Assembly: GCA_003427395.1 (NCBI GenBank)
Contig: BFEA01000174.1
Span: 380,476 to 410,611, forward strand
Length of the DNA stretch: 30,136 nt
Direction: 5' to 3'
DNA from: Chara braunii
Lineage: Eukaryota > Streptophyta > Charophyceae > Charales > Characeae
Below are positions 10,050-20,034 of the stretch, in pieces (position 1 is the first letter of the stretch; each line of letters starts with the position of its first letter). Under the pieces are notes generated by a model. The model was not told the origin of the DNA and ran no database searches. It saw only the letters and a program-made list of their open reading frames with translations. Position numbers and translations under genes: made by a program.

Positions 10050-10189
10050 GGGGCTATCCCCTTTGGTTTTGCCTTCGGTCCCGATCGCGGGGCCGATTGG
10101 CGAGACCAAGGACGTACCTTTGATCTCTCTCCTTCTTTCCCCTTCTCCTTGGCTTTCTCTAGTCTTATTTTATTTATTTTTTCTTTTTC

Positions 10190-10626
10190 TCTTTTATTTC
10201 CTATTTTGTTTGTCCTATTTTTTTTATTGGAACTAGTATCGGTTCCGAGATTTGCAATGGACCAACATACCTAGCTCAGTTGGTACACCCCTGAACTATT
10301 GAAATACATATATGAGTTCGAATTTCACGAGATACGGGTGAGTAAAATACCGCAATCCTAAAATTACCTGGACCTAGTCAGTCCGATGATGATACCTCAA
10401 GGTCGTTTTCTTTTTTATTTCCTATTTTGTTTGTCCTATTTTTTTATCGGAACTAGTACCGGTTCCGGGATTCACAATGGACCAACATACCTAGCTCAGT
10501 TGGTACACCCCTGAACTATTAAAATACAGACATGAGTTCGAATTTCATGAGATACGGGTGAGGAAAATTCCGCAATCCTAAGATTACCTGGACCCAGTCA
10601 GTCCGATGATGATACTTCAGGGTTGT
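10190..10626 (+). mobile_element. Tandem pair of tRNA-related SINE-like units
   Basis: Two units with period 220 each contain a T-rich part (TTATTTCCTATTTTGTTTGT), a GGAACTAGTA(T/C)CGGTTCCG palindrome and a tRNA-like head. In unit 1 TAGCTCAGTTGG (10272-10283) matches an internal Pol III A box and GTTCGAATTTC (10316-10326) a B box, 44 bases apart as in a tRNA. In unit 2 the boxes are at 10492-10503 and 10536-10546. The predicted cloverleaf is poor (ACCCCTGAACTATT in the anticodon area), so this is not a tRNA gene. Each body ends in CAGTCCGATGATGATAC. Known SINE families have this head/body design. The family itself I do not recognise. Confidence 0.72.
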
Positions 10627-10636
10627 TCCCACGACC

Positions 10637-10746
10637 CCATCCTTCGGGACATCCGTTAAAACTAGAATGATACAAAGAAGATTAGCCTGGCCCTTGCACA
10701 AGGATGACACACATAAATTGAGCGAGAATTCCCCATCTGTTTTTTT
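10637..10746 (+). ncRNA. U6 spliceosomal snRNA-like sequence, probably a pseudogene
   Basis: U6 snRNA forms part of the spliceosome's catalytic core. The match covers nearly the whole RNA: CCTTCGGGACATCCG (5' stem-loop), AATGATACAAAGAAGATTAGC (ACAGAG box present as ACAAAG, AGC triad kept), CTGGCCCTTGCACAAGGATG and GACACACATAAATTGAG, then a T7 run (10740-10746) like a Pol III terminator. Most differences from the highly conserved plant U6 are C-to-T or G-to-A, several at former CpG sites. The ACAGAG box is altered, so this is unlikely to be functional. It starts only about 11 bases after the second SINE-like unit. No plant USE/TATA promoter at the usual spacing is visible. Confidence 0.85.
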
Positions 10747-10962
10747 GTAAGAGTCGTGGGCAAGAGCACTAAAGGTTTACAACTTTACACAGTGTGAAGC
10801 AACTGAACATCGACATAAATGAAGAAGAAGATGAGAAGCAAGGAGTTGACAAGAATGAGAGAGAGGAAGAAAGGGAGACAGAGGAGATTCGAGATACCTA
10901 CCTGACTGTGAGTACGGCCAGATGCCTAGCTCATCGTGGGGAGTGTGCCTTCGCAAGCCAGC

Positions 10963-11297
10963 GGAAGATTCATTCTCATTCCCTGAGAGGTAGTGCAGCG
11001 ATCTCGGCTTTGGCCATCTTACCTGCCGAACTTGTCCTAGCGCATGCATCGCATCGCGTGTCGTCTCCATTTCCAAGGTTGCACAACTCATGCAAGTCAA
11101 TGTTTCCATTCTGAGGGTGCGCTGTTGATCACACTCATTTTGTGTGCGCCTCCTTCATAGTGCTCATGGCCATCAAAGTGTTCACTGCAAGGATCTCGAG
11201 TTGTCATAAACATGGTGGTCTCGCTTCTTGGACGTGCACTTGGCCATGTCTGAGGGAAGGATTTGTTTCCACGGGCAAAACAGCAGAGTAAGTGTGG

Positions 11298-11351
<54 letters not shown>

Positions 11352-12362
11352 GAGTAGAGAGAAAGAGAAAGAGGACGTACGTTAGGGGATTTGGCTGTGA
11401 GGAATGAACCGAAAGTCGAGCCAAGATGTTGACCTATGCGCAGGCATGATGTAGATACGGTGTATCTTCCCATGTTCTAGCGGAATATCCACTTTCACTT
11501 CACACAGGGGACCGTGCTGCTGCCCATCAAAGTCGCCGTTGTTGATCCTCGTTGTGCTCTTCGCTTTGGGCAGCTCTCCTCCGCGTTCGACATTTTAGTG
11601 TCGGGGGTCGCAGCCATTTGGGGTGTGTATCCTCTCATGTTCTAGCAAACGATTCACTCTCATTTTGGCGCTGTGGGTGGGCGAGCTCGCCCGGAACGTA
11701 TCTGGCCAAGATCAAGCGATAGATTTTCTTATATTTTGTCTATTTGAGAGAACAATGGCTATGAAGTGGTCGCGTCCTGATCGTGGTCGCCTTCTTCATC
11801 ACGACCGGTTTTTCTCATGATCCTCGCGGTAGTTGCCCTCGAGATCTTTTGCGCACGAAGGCTCGCTCGTCTTCGAGATCCCGATTGTGCTTCATTGAGG
11901 TGCTCATGCACGTGATCGCCAGCAGGACCGGGATCGACCACCCCATTCGTTATAGCCATCCCGCTCATGGTCATTGACTTGTTGATGCTCGTCATCCCGA
12001 GCACTCCCCATCTTGGCGGTCATCGTGCTCGTAGTAGAGGTCGCCTCCAGCGGGTCGATGCACCTATCGTTTTTAGCAGGAGATTCGGTCTTATTTCGCA
12101 GTTAAGTGGCGGGCGACCTTGGAAGGAGCGGTGATGCATATATCTGCGAGCACAAGGGAGAGAGCCTCAGAGAGGTACGTACCTGATAAGCGGTTGCGAA
12201 CGTGGTTACAGCGAGGAGTTGTGTTGAATGCACCTTTCCATGTTCTAAAGGAAGTTTCATCCCCACTTGGCACACTGGTTGAGTTTTGTAGAGGGTCACT
12301 CCGTACGTGGTGCATCTTCCCAGGTTCAGGTGGAAGATTCATTCTTCGTTTTTTTCAAGTGT
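10963..12362. repeat. Dispersed, diverged about 45-bp motif (5 copies)
   Basis: A motif of the form GTG(T/C)ATCTTCCCATGTTCTAG...GAAGATTCATTCTCATT recurs near 10963-11000 (right half only), 11460-11510, 11625-11670, 12225-12270 and 12310-12355. Spacings are irregular, from 85 to about 560 bp. The rest of the region has no gene that I recognise. A 14-bp palindrome GGGCGAGCTCGCCC lies at 11679-11692. Confidence 0.6.
11299..11348. repeat. (CA)25 microsatellite
   Basis: This is an uninterrupted CA run. The long Val-Cys open frames on the minus strand across it are artefacts of the dinucleotide. Confidence 0.98.
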
Positions 12363-12557
12363 GAGTGACAATCGGCAAGGGAACCCAAACACGCACGTGA
12401 GAGAGAGTGTGGGATTCACATGTTCGCAGCATTGTTATTCAAGGTCTTGTTGAATTGCTCCATTGGCTAAGATTGTGGGCGCCTGGGGTAGGAATTCTTG
12501 ACCAAGTACATCAGGTCGCTGAGGTGAGGCATACTCGAAGGTGAGTGAGTGTGATCC

Positions 12558-12889
12558 GAAGTAGAGGCGGGGTAGAGGCAGGAAGTAAGGAGAGCAGGTT
12601 AACCGAGCACCCATTTTTCAGGCCCATTTATAAGAAAACCAGACAGTCATTTTAACAACACTTCACACCAATCTATAGAGTGCACTTCTTACGAAGGAGA
12701 GCAGGTTAACCTGTCTCTTATACACATCTAGATGTGGAAGTAGAGGCGGGGTAGAGGCAGGAAGTAAGGAGAGCAGGTTAACCGAGCACCCATTTTTCAG
12801 GCCCATTTATAAGAAAACCAGACAGTCATTTTAACAACACTTCACACCAATCTATAGAGTGCACTTCTTACGAAGGAGAGCAGGTTAAC
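12558..12889. repeat. 153-bp exact duplication flanking a sequencing adapter (assembly artefact)
   Basis: 12558-12710 is repeated at 12737-12889 (offset 179), and only the 26-base adapter lies between. A library molecule read through its adapter has probably been built into the contig, so the true genome likely has one copy here. Confidence 0.9.
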
Positions 12890-13594
12890 CGAGCACCCAT
12901 TTTTCAGGCCCATTTATAACAAAACCAGACATTCATTTTAACAACACTTCACACCAATCTATAGAGTGCACTTCTTACGACCCCATCACATAAAAAAACC
13001 CTAAAAAAAGCAATTAAAAACATATAAAACAGCAAGCCAAAGAAGCATTTCCATGAAATTTGGCCAAAAAAAAACTCAACCAATTTCAGAAATTTCAGAA
13101 ATCTTAACAGCGCAAATTCTAAAACTCCAAATAACCCCAAATTTCATATACAGCAACCCTATCAAAATGCATATATAACAAAAACTTGAAATTCCAAAAA
13201 AAACATGAAATTTGAGCCAAAAACCCTAATTTCAGAAATTTCAGGCCTGAAAACCAAGAGAGATGCCCCGTTAACCTCTTGTGTGGTGTAAGGAGGAGAG
13301 CACGTTAACCGAGCACCCATTTTTCAGGCCCATTTATAAGAAAACCAGACAATCATTTTAACAACACTTCACACCAATCTATAGAGTGCACTTCTTACGA
13401 CCCGAGCAGGTTAACCGAGCACCCATTTTTCAGGCCCAATTATAAGAAAACCAGACAGTCATTTTAACAACACTTCACACCAATCTATAGAGTGCACTTC
13501 TTGCGACACCATCACAGAAAAAAACCCTAAAAAAAGCAATTAAAAACATATAAAACAGCAAGCCAAAGGTGCATTTCCATGAAATTTGGCCAAA
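12591..13594. repeat. 107-bp satellite-like array with an A-rich companion unit
   Basis: The unit starts AGAGCAGGTTAACCGAGCAC and ends AGTGCACTTCTTACGA. Copies begin at 12591, 12770 (the artefactual duplicate), 12877, 13297 and 13404. An 87-bp A-rich unit (CCATCACA...AACCCTAAAAAAAGC...ATGAAATTTGGCC) follows the array twice, at 12982-13068 and 13508-13594. The composite of 107-bp units plus A-rich unit is therefore itself duplicated about 526 bp apart. AAACCCTAA words resemble the plant telomere repeat but are isolated. Confidence 0.88.
12711..12736. other. Nextera (Tn5 mosaic-end) adapter contamination
   Basis: CTGTCTCTTATACACATCT is the Tn5 mosaic-end sequence used in Nextera libraries. It is followed here by AGATGTG, the start of the second, inverted mosaic end of the mate-pair circularisation junction. 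This is synthetic sequence and not part of the organism. Confidence 0.97.
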
Positions 13595-13599
13595 AGTCG

Positions 13600-14817
13600 G
13601 TGCCCTCGAGGATTACATGGATTTGACCGCCTTTGCGGACAGGAGTAAGCTCGGAGTGGTAAAAAGGGGAGGAATCTGCAAGGAGGGAACCACACGGATG
13701 AAGCAAGTGGGCAAGAGAGGTGGAGAGAATAAGAGTGCCCAAAGAAGGTTAGCGAGAGCAGGGCGCGTATATCTATTCATGATCTGGCGCTAGACTTGGC
13801 CTCGTCTTGTGCATTGTGATGAGTAGTGGAACAAGCGACTGCTGCCCGCTGTAATCGGGGTCGTGGTGCTGGTTCGTTGCCCTTGCGATCCGGATGCTTC
13901 TCTTTGCAGTTGTCGTCCTTGCTCGAAATCCGGCGGTGTACCTCTCCGGTTTTGGTGGCGGCCGCCTTACTGTTTCGGCAGGGGCCGGTGCTAGCCAGAG
14001 TGACACATTGCCGTAGTTCCAAGTTCACGTTCACGGTGGTATGTGGTTTTGCATATTCGGACTAGTTGCTGATATTTGGGCAAGGTTATGGCTTTCGTCG
14101 CTGTATTGCAGGCCGTGCCCTTTCGAATACTGTGCATTTTCAGCTATTGCTGCAGTGATGTGTTTTTATTTTTGTTTCGCTGCTGCGCTGCGCGGCTGCA
14201 ATCGAGATGGACGGTGTTGCTATTGTTGTGCATTCTGCTGATGCTTTTGCTGTGTATTTATAAGACCGCGCAATGCTGTGCAGTTCACTACGACATCGCT
14301 GTGTCTTTTCTAGTGCCATTGCTACGAGTGTTGCGGTTGCGCAGTCAACATCTGCTTGTACTCGGTGTTGCTGTTGTTTGAACTAGTATTGCTGGCTGTG
14401 CATTCGAGTGGTGGTGGGGAGCTTAAATATTACAGTTGTTCTACGAACACTATTGCTGGTGGGCAGTCTGCTGTTGAGGTGTCAAGACGACTGTTGTTAC
14501 TTTATCATCAGGCAGATTGTGCTCTTTGTTGTTACGGTAGCTGAGCGTTTTCGCTGTCACCACAATTGTGCCTTCTGCTGCTACAACATTGTGCACACTG
14601 TGTACCTCTATACACAGCGTTGTGCCTTGCTGTTTTGCTAAAAATTATGTCGTGCATAGCTATTGCGTTTGTTGCTGCACACGGCAGTTGAGTGTTCCAC
14701 ATTTTTGCTAAGTTCTGCTGAAGTTTTGCCTACGTTTCGAATAAAGCACAAGGGTGTAATCTATCAAACGCAACCTTTCCAGGCTGCGTAGCAGCAATTC
14801 AGTCAGGGGGCACCATA
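13600..14817. other. No recognisable gene; T/G-rich stretch
   Basis: 14040-14650 is rich in TGCTGTTG/TTGCTG-like words, which create hydrophobic open frames (for example 14076-14381) without family resemblance. CAGTCAGGGGGCACCATAG at 14800-14817 contains a short purine tract like the polypurine tract found just before LTRs. Confidence 0.5.
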
Positions 14818-15438
14818 GTGTGACTCAAGAGGGTGATCAGGCTCTGAAAGGGGTTCACTGTTAGAGGGCTGGTAGTCTGCATTTTGGTCGTGCTCTAACA
14901 GTCTGCACTGCGTTTTTGGCCACCATTGCGGGGCCCTCAGGCGTGTCAAGCTTTCAAGGCCCTCTCGTGCAAGTCTGAGACCACCCCCTTGTATTTGAGA
15001 GACTCAGTAACCTCTATCTCTGCCTTTCTGACTTTAAGTCTGGTCTGATTGGTTCAGAGTGGAAGGCGGCAGGCGGGCAGCAAGACTGCAGCGGGCCTCC
15101 ATCTGCCCTGGCCTACAGCCAGGGCCTTTTCGGCTATTTGCCAATTTGGCCTGTGGGACCAGGCCGTGGCGTGACCCTACAGGCTGTGTACTATTTCAGT
15201 TCAGTCCAGTCCTGCCCGGTACCACTGTGGGTACCAGGCCAGTCCAGTCGAAGTCCAGTCACTGCAGTCAGTCCGTTGGGGGTATACCCCAGCTGCAGTC
15301 TGTTTTTCAGCATTCTTCACTTTTGCACACCTTGGAGTACGTGCGTGTTGAGTCTGNGTCGGAGCTGTGCTGTCCTTCCAGCTNCATCCACCTCCTCCTT
15401 CGTCAACTCTCCTTCTCCATCCTGGCGAGTCCGGCACA
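14818..15438 (+). mobile_element. LTR-like sequence (5' LTR of relic 2, proposed)
   Basis: The right end is well supported: it ends in CA, and an initiator-Met-type primer binding site follows one base later. Its last 352 bp (15087-15438) recur as a direct copy at 26317-26672. The left end, TGTGACTCAAG at 14818, is proposed from the TG start and the purine tract before it. The 269 bp of putative U3 have no counterpart near 26 kb. Single Ns lie at 15357 and 15384. Most LTRs carry a promoter in this position, and a weak TATA-like GTATTTGAG is at about 14990. Confidence 0.6.
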
Positions 15439-15439
15439 C

Positions 15440-15450
15440 TGGTATCAGAG
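15440..15450 (+). promoter_or_regulatory. Primer binding site, initiator-Met tRNA type
   Basis: TGGTATCAGAG is complementary to the 3' end of plant initiator methionine tRNA, the commonest primer for plant LTR retrotransposons. It lies one base after the LTR-like end. Confidence 0.85.
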
Positions 15451-17482
15451 AAGGTTTTCCTCCCTGCTCCCCTCACCCCCCTCCACCATTTGCCACGTGG
15501 CTTGAGCAAAAAAAAAAAAAAAACTCGCTACTTTTACCCCCAGATGACACCGGTGCACAGTTTTGATTGTAACGTTTGCACCTGCAAACCAAATTTATTG
15601 TTCTTTAGCTTGTTGGAAAGCTCTTGACGAGCCGCTTCCAACGAGGTATAGATTGCTAAATTCTATGCGTTGGTTTAGGAGCTGCGATCGTTCAAAGATC
15701 GCGACTTTTTTTTAAGCTCTGAAACCACGCGCGCTCGTTTTTCAACGAGAGCTATTACTGCAGACAACGGCTGGTGTCACGCCATATCTCGTTGGAAGCA
15801 NCNTTCAAAAAGCTTTCCAACAAGTCCTCTTTTGCCAAATTTCACCAAGCGGGTGAAAAGTTATTGGCAAAACAGTGTTTGTCATCTACCTCTCCTCTCT
15901 TCGTCTCTGTCCATCTCCAACAGTGCCACGTGGCAGCTTGCTGAAGATTGAACCCCCCCCTGGCTAGGGGGCTGCACTACAGTGACATCTGGGTGGCCGA
16001 TCAAAATCTCAGCCCACCCCAGATTTTTTTTTATTGCAGTGGCATCAGCCTAGCAACATCTTGAAGGCCAAGATTCTATGGATCTTGGTAGTGCTCTGCT
16101 CTTGGCCACCCAAGAGGTTGGTATCACCTTCCTACCCACTAACCTACTCTCCCCTAACCCCTTTTCTCTTCCCCCCCCCCATCACCTAATCATCTTTTCT
16201 AACCCTACCACTACTCTCTCCTCCTACCTCCCTCTTGACTCATCTCCCACAACCTTTTTCTCTCCTCTCCTCCCCACTCACCATCTTCTACTAATCTCAT
16301 CTACTCCTTGCCAACTTTTTTGTATTCTTCTTTCCCATTCTACCACCCTCCTCTCCCTCTTCCCTCCCCCCCCTAACTACAACCCCATCATTTCCCCCAT
16401 CTCCCCCTTCACTCATTTTCTCTTTCTCACCTATTTCTCTTTTTTCTTTTACTTTTTCAACCCCCATCCCCCCCAACTTCGAAAATTTTCTGATTTTCTT
16501 CTTTTATCTTTCTTTTGATTTATATTTCCTCCCTTTTTCCAAAAATTCGAATTATTTTATTCTCCACCTTCTTTTCTCATTTTCTGATTAATTTTATTTT
16601 ATTTTTTTAATTTATTCTGAAAATTTGAATTTCTTTGCGGCACCCTCAAATCTGATTAGGAGTTGGTCATCCTTGCTTTCGGCACACATTTTGACCCCGT
16701 GGGGGTAACGAAGTGCTGCCGAAATTTTCAGTTTTCTTCTTTTACTTTTTTAATCACATTTTGACCCTTTGGGGATAGCGAAGTGCTGGCAAAATTTTCT
16801 AGTTTTACTTAGTCTTTCTTCTTGACGACACACTTCGACCCCATGGGGGTAACAAAATGCTGCCAAAATGTTTTAAAAAAAAACAACACTTAGTTTCTCT
16901 TCACCTCCTCATCTACTTATTTATTTATTTATTTATTTGAAATTAATAATTTGCGGCATTTTGAACTTTAGTGTGTTCATCTTGGTCTCTCCTTCCTCTT
17001 GGCACATTCTTGACCCCTCGAGGGGTAAGGACATGCTACCGAAAATCCCAAAAAAATAAAAATCACTTCTCTTCACATTTTGTTCATTTATTTTTTTTAA
17101 TATTTTTATTATTTATTTTCTTTTATTTTTATCTCAAAATTTTATTGTTTATTTTATTTTCTCTCCCCCTCCTCTCCATGGTTTTTATTTTCTTTTCTTG
17201 ATTAGGTCGCCGTTACCCTCCCCTAACCACCCAAACCCCGGTTAGGGTTTTCATAAGGTTTTCCTAGGGTTTAGGGTTCTCCTAACGCCCCCTACTATCC
17301 CGCCTCCTCCCGTCGGGGACCCTGGACACGAACGGCTCCTCTCCCCTCGACCGGATTCGCACCACCATCTCACGCGCGACCCGCTGGTCACGGGGCGAGC
17401 CGACCCACGACTACCCACTCCGCTCTCGCGGTCCCCTCCCTCTCATCGGTGCCACAACGCATCTCTCCCCCCACCTCCCACC
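15451..17482 (+). other. Long untranslated leader with pyrimidine tract
   Basis: Between the primer site and the gag ATG there is about 2 kb without a convincing gene. 16130-16560 is almost pure C/T, so the frame 16078-16518 (Pro/Ser/Phe/Leu only) is composition and not a protein. 16560-17210 is T-rich. Near 17215-17285 CCCTAACC and GGTTTAGGGTT words resemble plant telomere repeats. Ns at 15801 and 15803. If this is the leader of one element, it is unusually long. Confidence 0.55.
16685..17046. repeat. Four copies of a hairpin motif, TTGACCCC...GGGGTAACGAAGTGCTG
   Basis: Copies at 16685-16730, 16755-16800, 16829-16870 and 17003-17046 share CACATTTTGACCCC(n)GGGGGTAACGAAGTGCTGCCGAAA. ACCCC and GGGGT form a short stem; in copy 4 it is perfect (ACCCCTCGAGGGGT). 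Related GAAG(T/C)(G/A)CTGCCGAAAATTTT words recur at 29526-29710. Confidence 0.8.
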
Positions 17483-18801
17483 ATGTCTACCTCTCTCCCT
17501 CCACCGCCCACGGACGGGGCTACAGCTGAGGAGATCACCGCGGCGCAGTTCACATCCCAGGCCAGCGCGCAGCCAACGGCTCATGGTCAGACTCATGCGG
17601 ACACCATGGACCTTCATGTCGTCCTTGTAGCGATCCAAGCTCAACTTAGTACGTTTGGACCGTTGCAAGCGGAAATCAATGCGCTTGCCCTTGACGTCAA
17701 CCGCCTCAAAGGCTCTCCCCATCGCTCCCTCCCCCATTCGCATACCCCATCCCCAACCGGCTCACCAACCGGTTTCCCACGACTCCAGCAAAACAGACAT
17801 GGTGGTTCGCCCTCCCCTGCGGCTCAGGCCCAACACCCCCTCAGCCGTGATGAGCGCTGCTGCCGGTCAGACCACCCCGTCTGTTGCGGCAATTCTCCCG
17901 GCCCCTGCCGCCCCTACCGTCTTTGCCGCTGTCGTAGGCCCTGCGGTCCAGAGACCATCATCTGGACCGACAATTTTACCAACCCGTTCCGATGCTGCTT
18001 CCCAACTCCCTACACCGGTCGCGGCATTACGGTTTCGTCCACTACTCCCCGCCTCCGCGTGGGTGAGGTCCCTACTCTTGCAGACTTTGGCGCTCGTCAC
18101 GATGCCACTGACGCTTTGGACCGCGTCACACAGACCCGATGGTCAGGGTCCTCTACACCGGCTGACCTCGTCACATCCGGGTGTTTCAAGACGCCTGCCT
18201 TGTTTGTGATGATACGTTTCTACCAGAGGTCACCCTTACCAACCGGTTCCGCTTGGAGTTATGGAGGCAATCATTCTCTTCCGCGGAGCAGGCATACGAG
18301 GCTGCTAGACAGTACCAGAGGATGCGGAATCGCTTCCCCGATGCCCCGTCCTCTTCGCGATCCACTGCCACCACCCAGTCCCACGACACTACTCGAGGTT
18401 GTTCCTCCTTCGGCGGCCGGTTTCGCCGACCAGCTCGACCCGGAGCGCCATCCTCTTGGCACTACAGTTCTCTCGAGTATGGCGAGGACGCCTCCGCCGA
18501 GCTCGACCCTAACATTGGGGACGCCCCCGAGGACATTGAGCTTCGAGACGTCATCCAGTACCACTTGGATGACGAAACTGTCCCGGTGGTCGAGCGCGTG
18601 CAGATGGCCATGTCTGCCATGGGTCGTGCGCGCAGTCGGCTTGCACAGGCTGGCGCCCGCACAGTCACGGTTCCTTAGATAGACCTCCCACAGGGCTTTG
18701 TCCCTCCTCGCGGAGCTCTATCCCTTGAGGAGCGGGCTGCCCTCGACGCCCGTCGTGGCTGCCTTCGTTGCTGCCAGGATGAACACACATCCTCACGGTG
18801 T
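17483..18801 (+). pseudogene. Chromovirus Gag with CCHC zinc knuckle, decayed
   Basis: The ATG at 17483 sits in a good context (CACCATGTC). The N-terminus is Pro/Thr/Ala-rich, followed by THADTMDLHVVLVAIQAQLS and LQAEINALALDVNRLKG, probably a helical region. Near 17790 the reading moves to another frame (TPSVAAILPAPAAPTVFAAV). Recognisable gag tail sequence (RFRLELWRQSFSSAEQAYEA, then ARQYQRMRNRF) is in a third frame at 18181-18678. That frame ends in a TAG at 18676 but continues in phase to a CCHC knuckle, CLRCCQDEHTSSRC (18760-18801). The core capsid part around 17990-18180 is too scrambled to assign. Family assignment rests on the knuckle, position and gag tail. Confidence 0.75.
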
Positions 18802-18899
18802 CCATACCATGCCGCCCTCGACCGGCACTATGTTGCCATTTCTCGCCAGCGCCGATCTCAGTCCCCCCCCGGCCCCGCCCGACCAGTCCCACCCAGCTA

Positions 18900-19667
18900 G
18901 CCACGGTGCAGTGTACCGCTGAGGCCTCACACGTAGCCGGCTTCCCGACCACCGAGTCGCGGTTTGCCTCTTTGGCTACCCCACCAGAGGATCCTCAGGA
19001 CACGACACACGTAGTTCCCTCTGCCCCGTCGTCTGTCAAGGTACCGTCTGCCCCACAGCAAACCGCCGCATCTAGTCCTCCCCCTCCGAGACTTCCGACG
19101 CGTCGCGCCATTCGCACAACTCGTTGTAGTGCCCAGCTGGCGACTCGCGACGACGTTGTTTCATCTCTCCTGGATTTGAGCATCCTTCAGGCTCGCCAGG
19201 AGCGACTCACGAGACGCGTAAACGTTTTGCGTCGTCTTCTCGCTCTGCTCTCTGACCCTGATCGCACCCTCCCCATCATCCCTATTCGCCTAGGGACATC
19301 TACGAGGGTGTACTGCGCTTTATGGGACTCTGGCTCGCAGGGCGATTTCGTTCACTCTCGCGTGGTTGAGGGAGCTCGCCTAGCTACCTCCGGATCTTGC
19401 TCTCCTATCTTCGTTACCCTCAGAGATAACAAGACGCAACGCTTCTTCGATCAGACGGTCCTTGATCTCCACTTCTCCCTCACCCTCCAGCCATCGGATA
19501 GTACCCAGGCGCTTCGGCTCTACCATTCCTCCACATACTTCGACGTGCTGGAGACTGGGTACGACTTTATCCTTGGCACTCCCTGGTATCGCCGGTTCCG
19601 TGGCATAGAGGCCGAATGGGCGACTGAGACACTCGTTCTCAAAACGAAGTGTAGTCAAACCCATTGA
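18900..19667 (+). pseudogene. Chromovirus aspartic protease region
   Basis: This frame runs open for over 250 codons. A Ser/Pro/Thr-rich linker is followed by the protease, with active-site WDSGSQGDFVHS (Asp at 19326-19328) and the C-terminal motif YDFILGTPWYRRF. Both are typical of plant Ty3 proteases; DSGS replaces the more common DSGA. It is in a different frame from the zinc knuckle upstream and from the RT downstream. The interval 19668-20034 carries several stops and is probably the decayed protease-RT linker. Confidence 0.85.
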
Positions 19668-20034
19668 GTCCCCTTCATTGAAACCACGAGCTACACCCCT
19701 TTAAACCTGCCTCCCCAGGACCCTCGTCCCTCTGGGTCCCACCCAGACATCGCCTTCACTTCTCCTCGTCAGTTTGCTCACTTCATATGACAGGCGGACG
19801 TCACTTTCTACTCGGTGAACTTCATGGATCTTCTTCGCTACGATCCACTCTATCCCCGAGGTTGAGTTCATCTCACTAGAGCCCGATCCCCCTGACCCTT
19901 CCTCCATCTTCGCGGCTCCCATCTCCATATCCAACCGTCAGCTTGCGGATACCCCCTCCACATCCCAGGTCCCTTCGCCGTCCACTTCAGAGTCCACCCA
20001 TACATCTCGTGCCGACGTAGACGTTGAGGAACTC

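Noticed and set aside
10262-10333. A true tRNA gene
   Set aside because: The A and B boxes are good, but the acceptor and anticodon arms do not pair and the unit is embedded in a repeated SINE-like body.
11097-11473. Minus-strand open frames rich in Val-Cys
   Set aside because: They are translations of the (CA)25 microsatellite in three frames.
14041-14641. Hydrophobic open frames suggesting a membrane protein
   Set aside because: The TGCTGTTG-rich sequence gives Leu/Cys/Val in several frames at once. There is no start context, family motif or splice pattern.
16078-16518. 146-codon open frame rich in Pro, Ser, Phe and Leu
   Set aside because: The region is nearly pure pyrimidine, which cannot form stop codons in any plus frame, so the openness is compositional.
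17215-17285. Interstitial telomere array
   Set aside because: Only isolated TTTAGGG-like words are present, not a tandem run.
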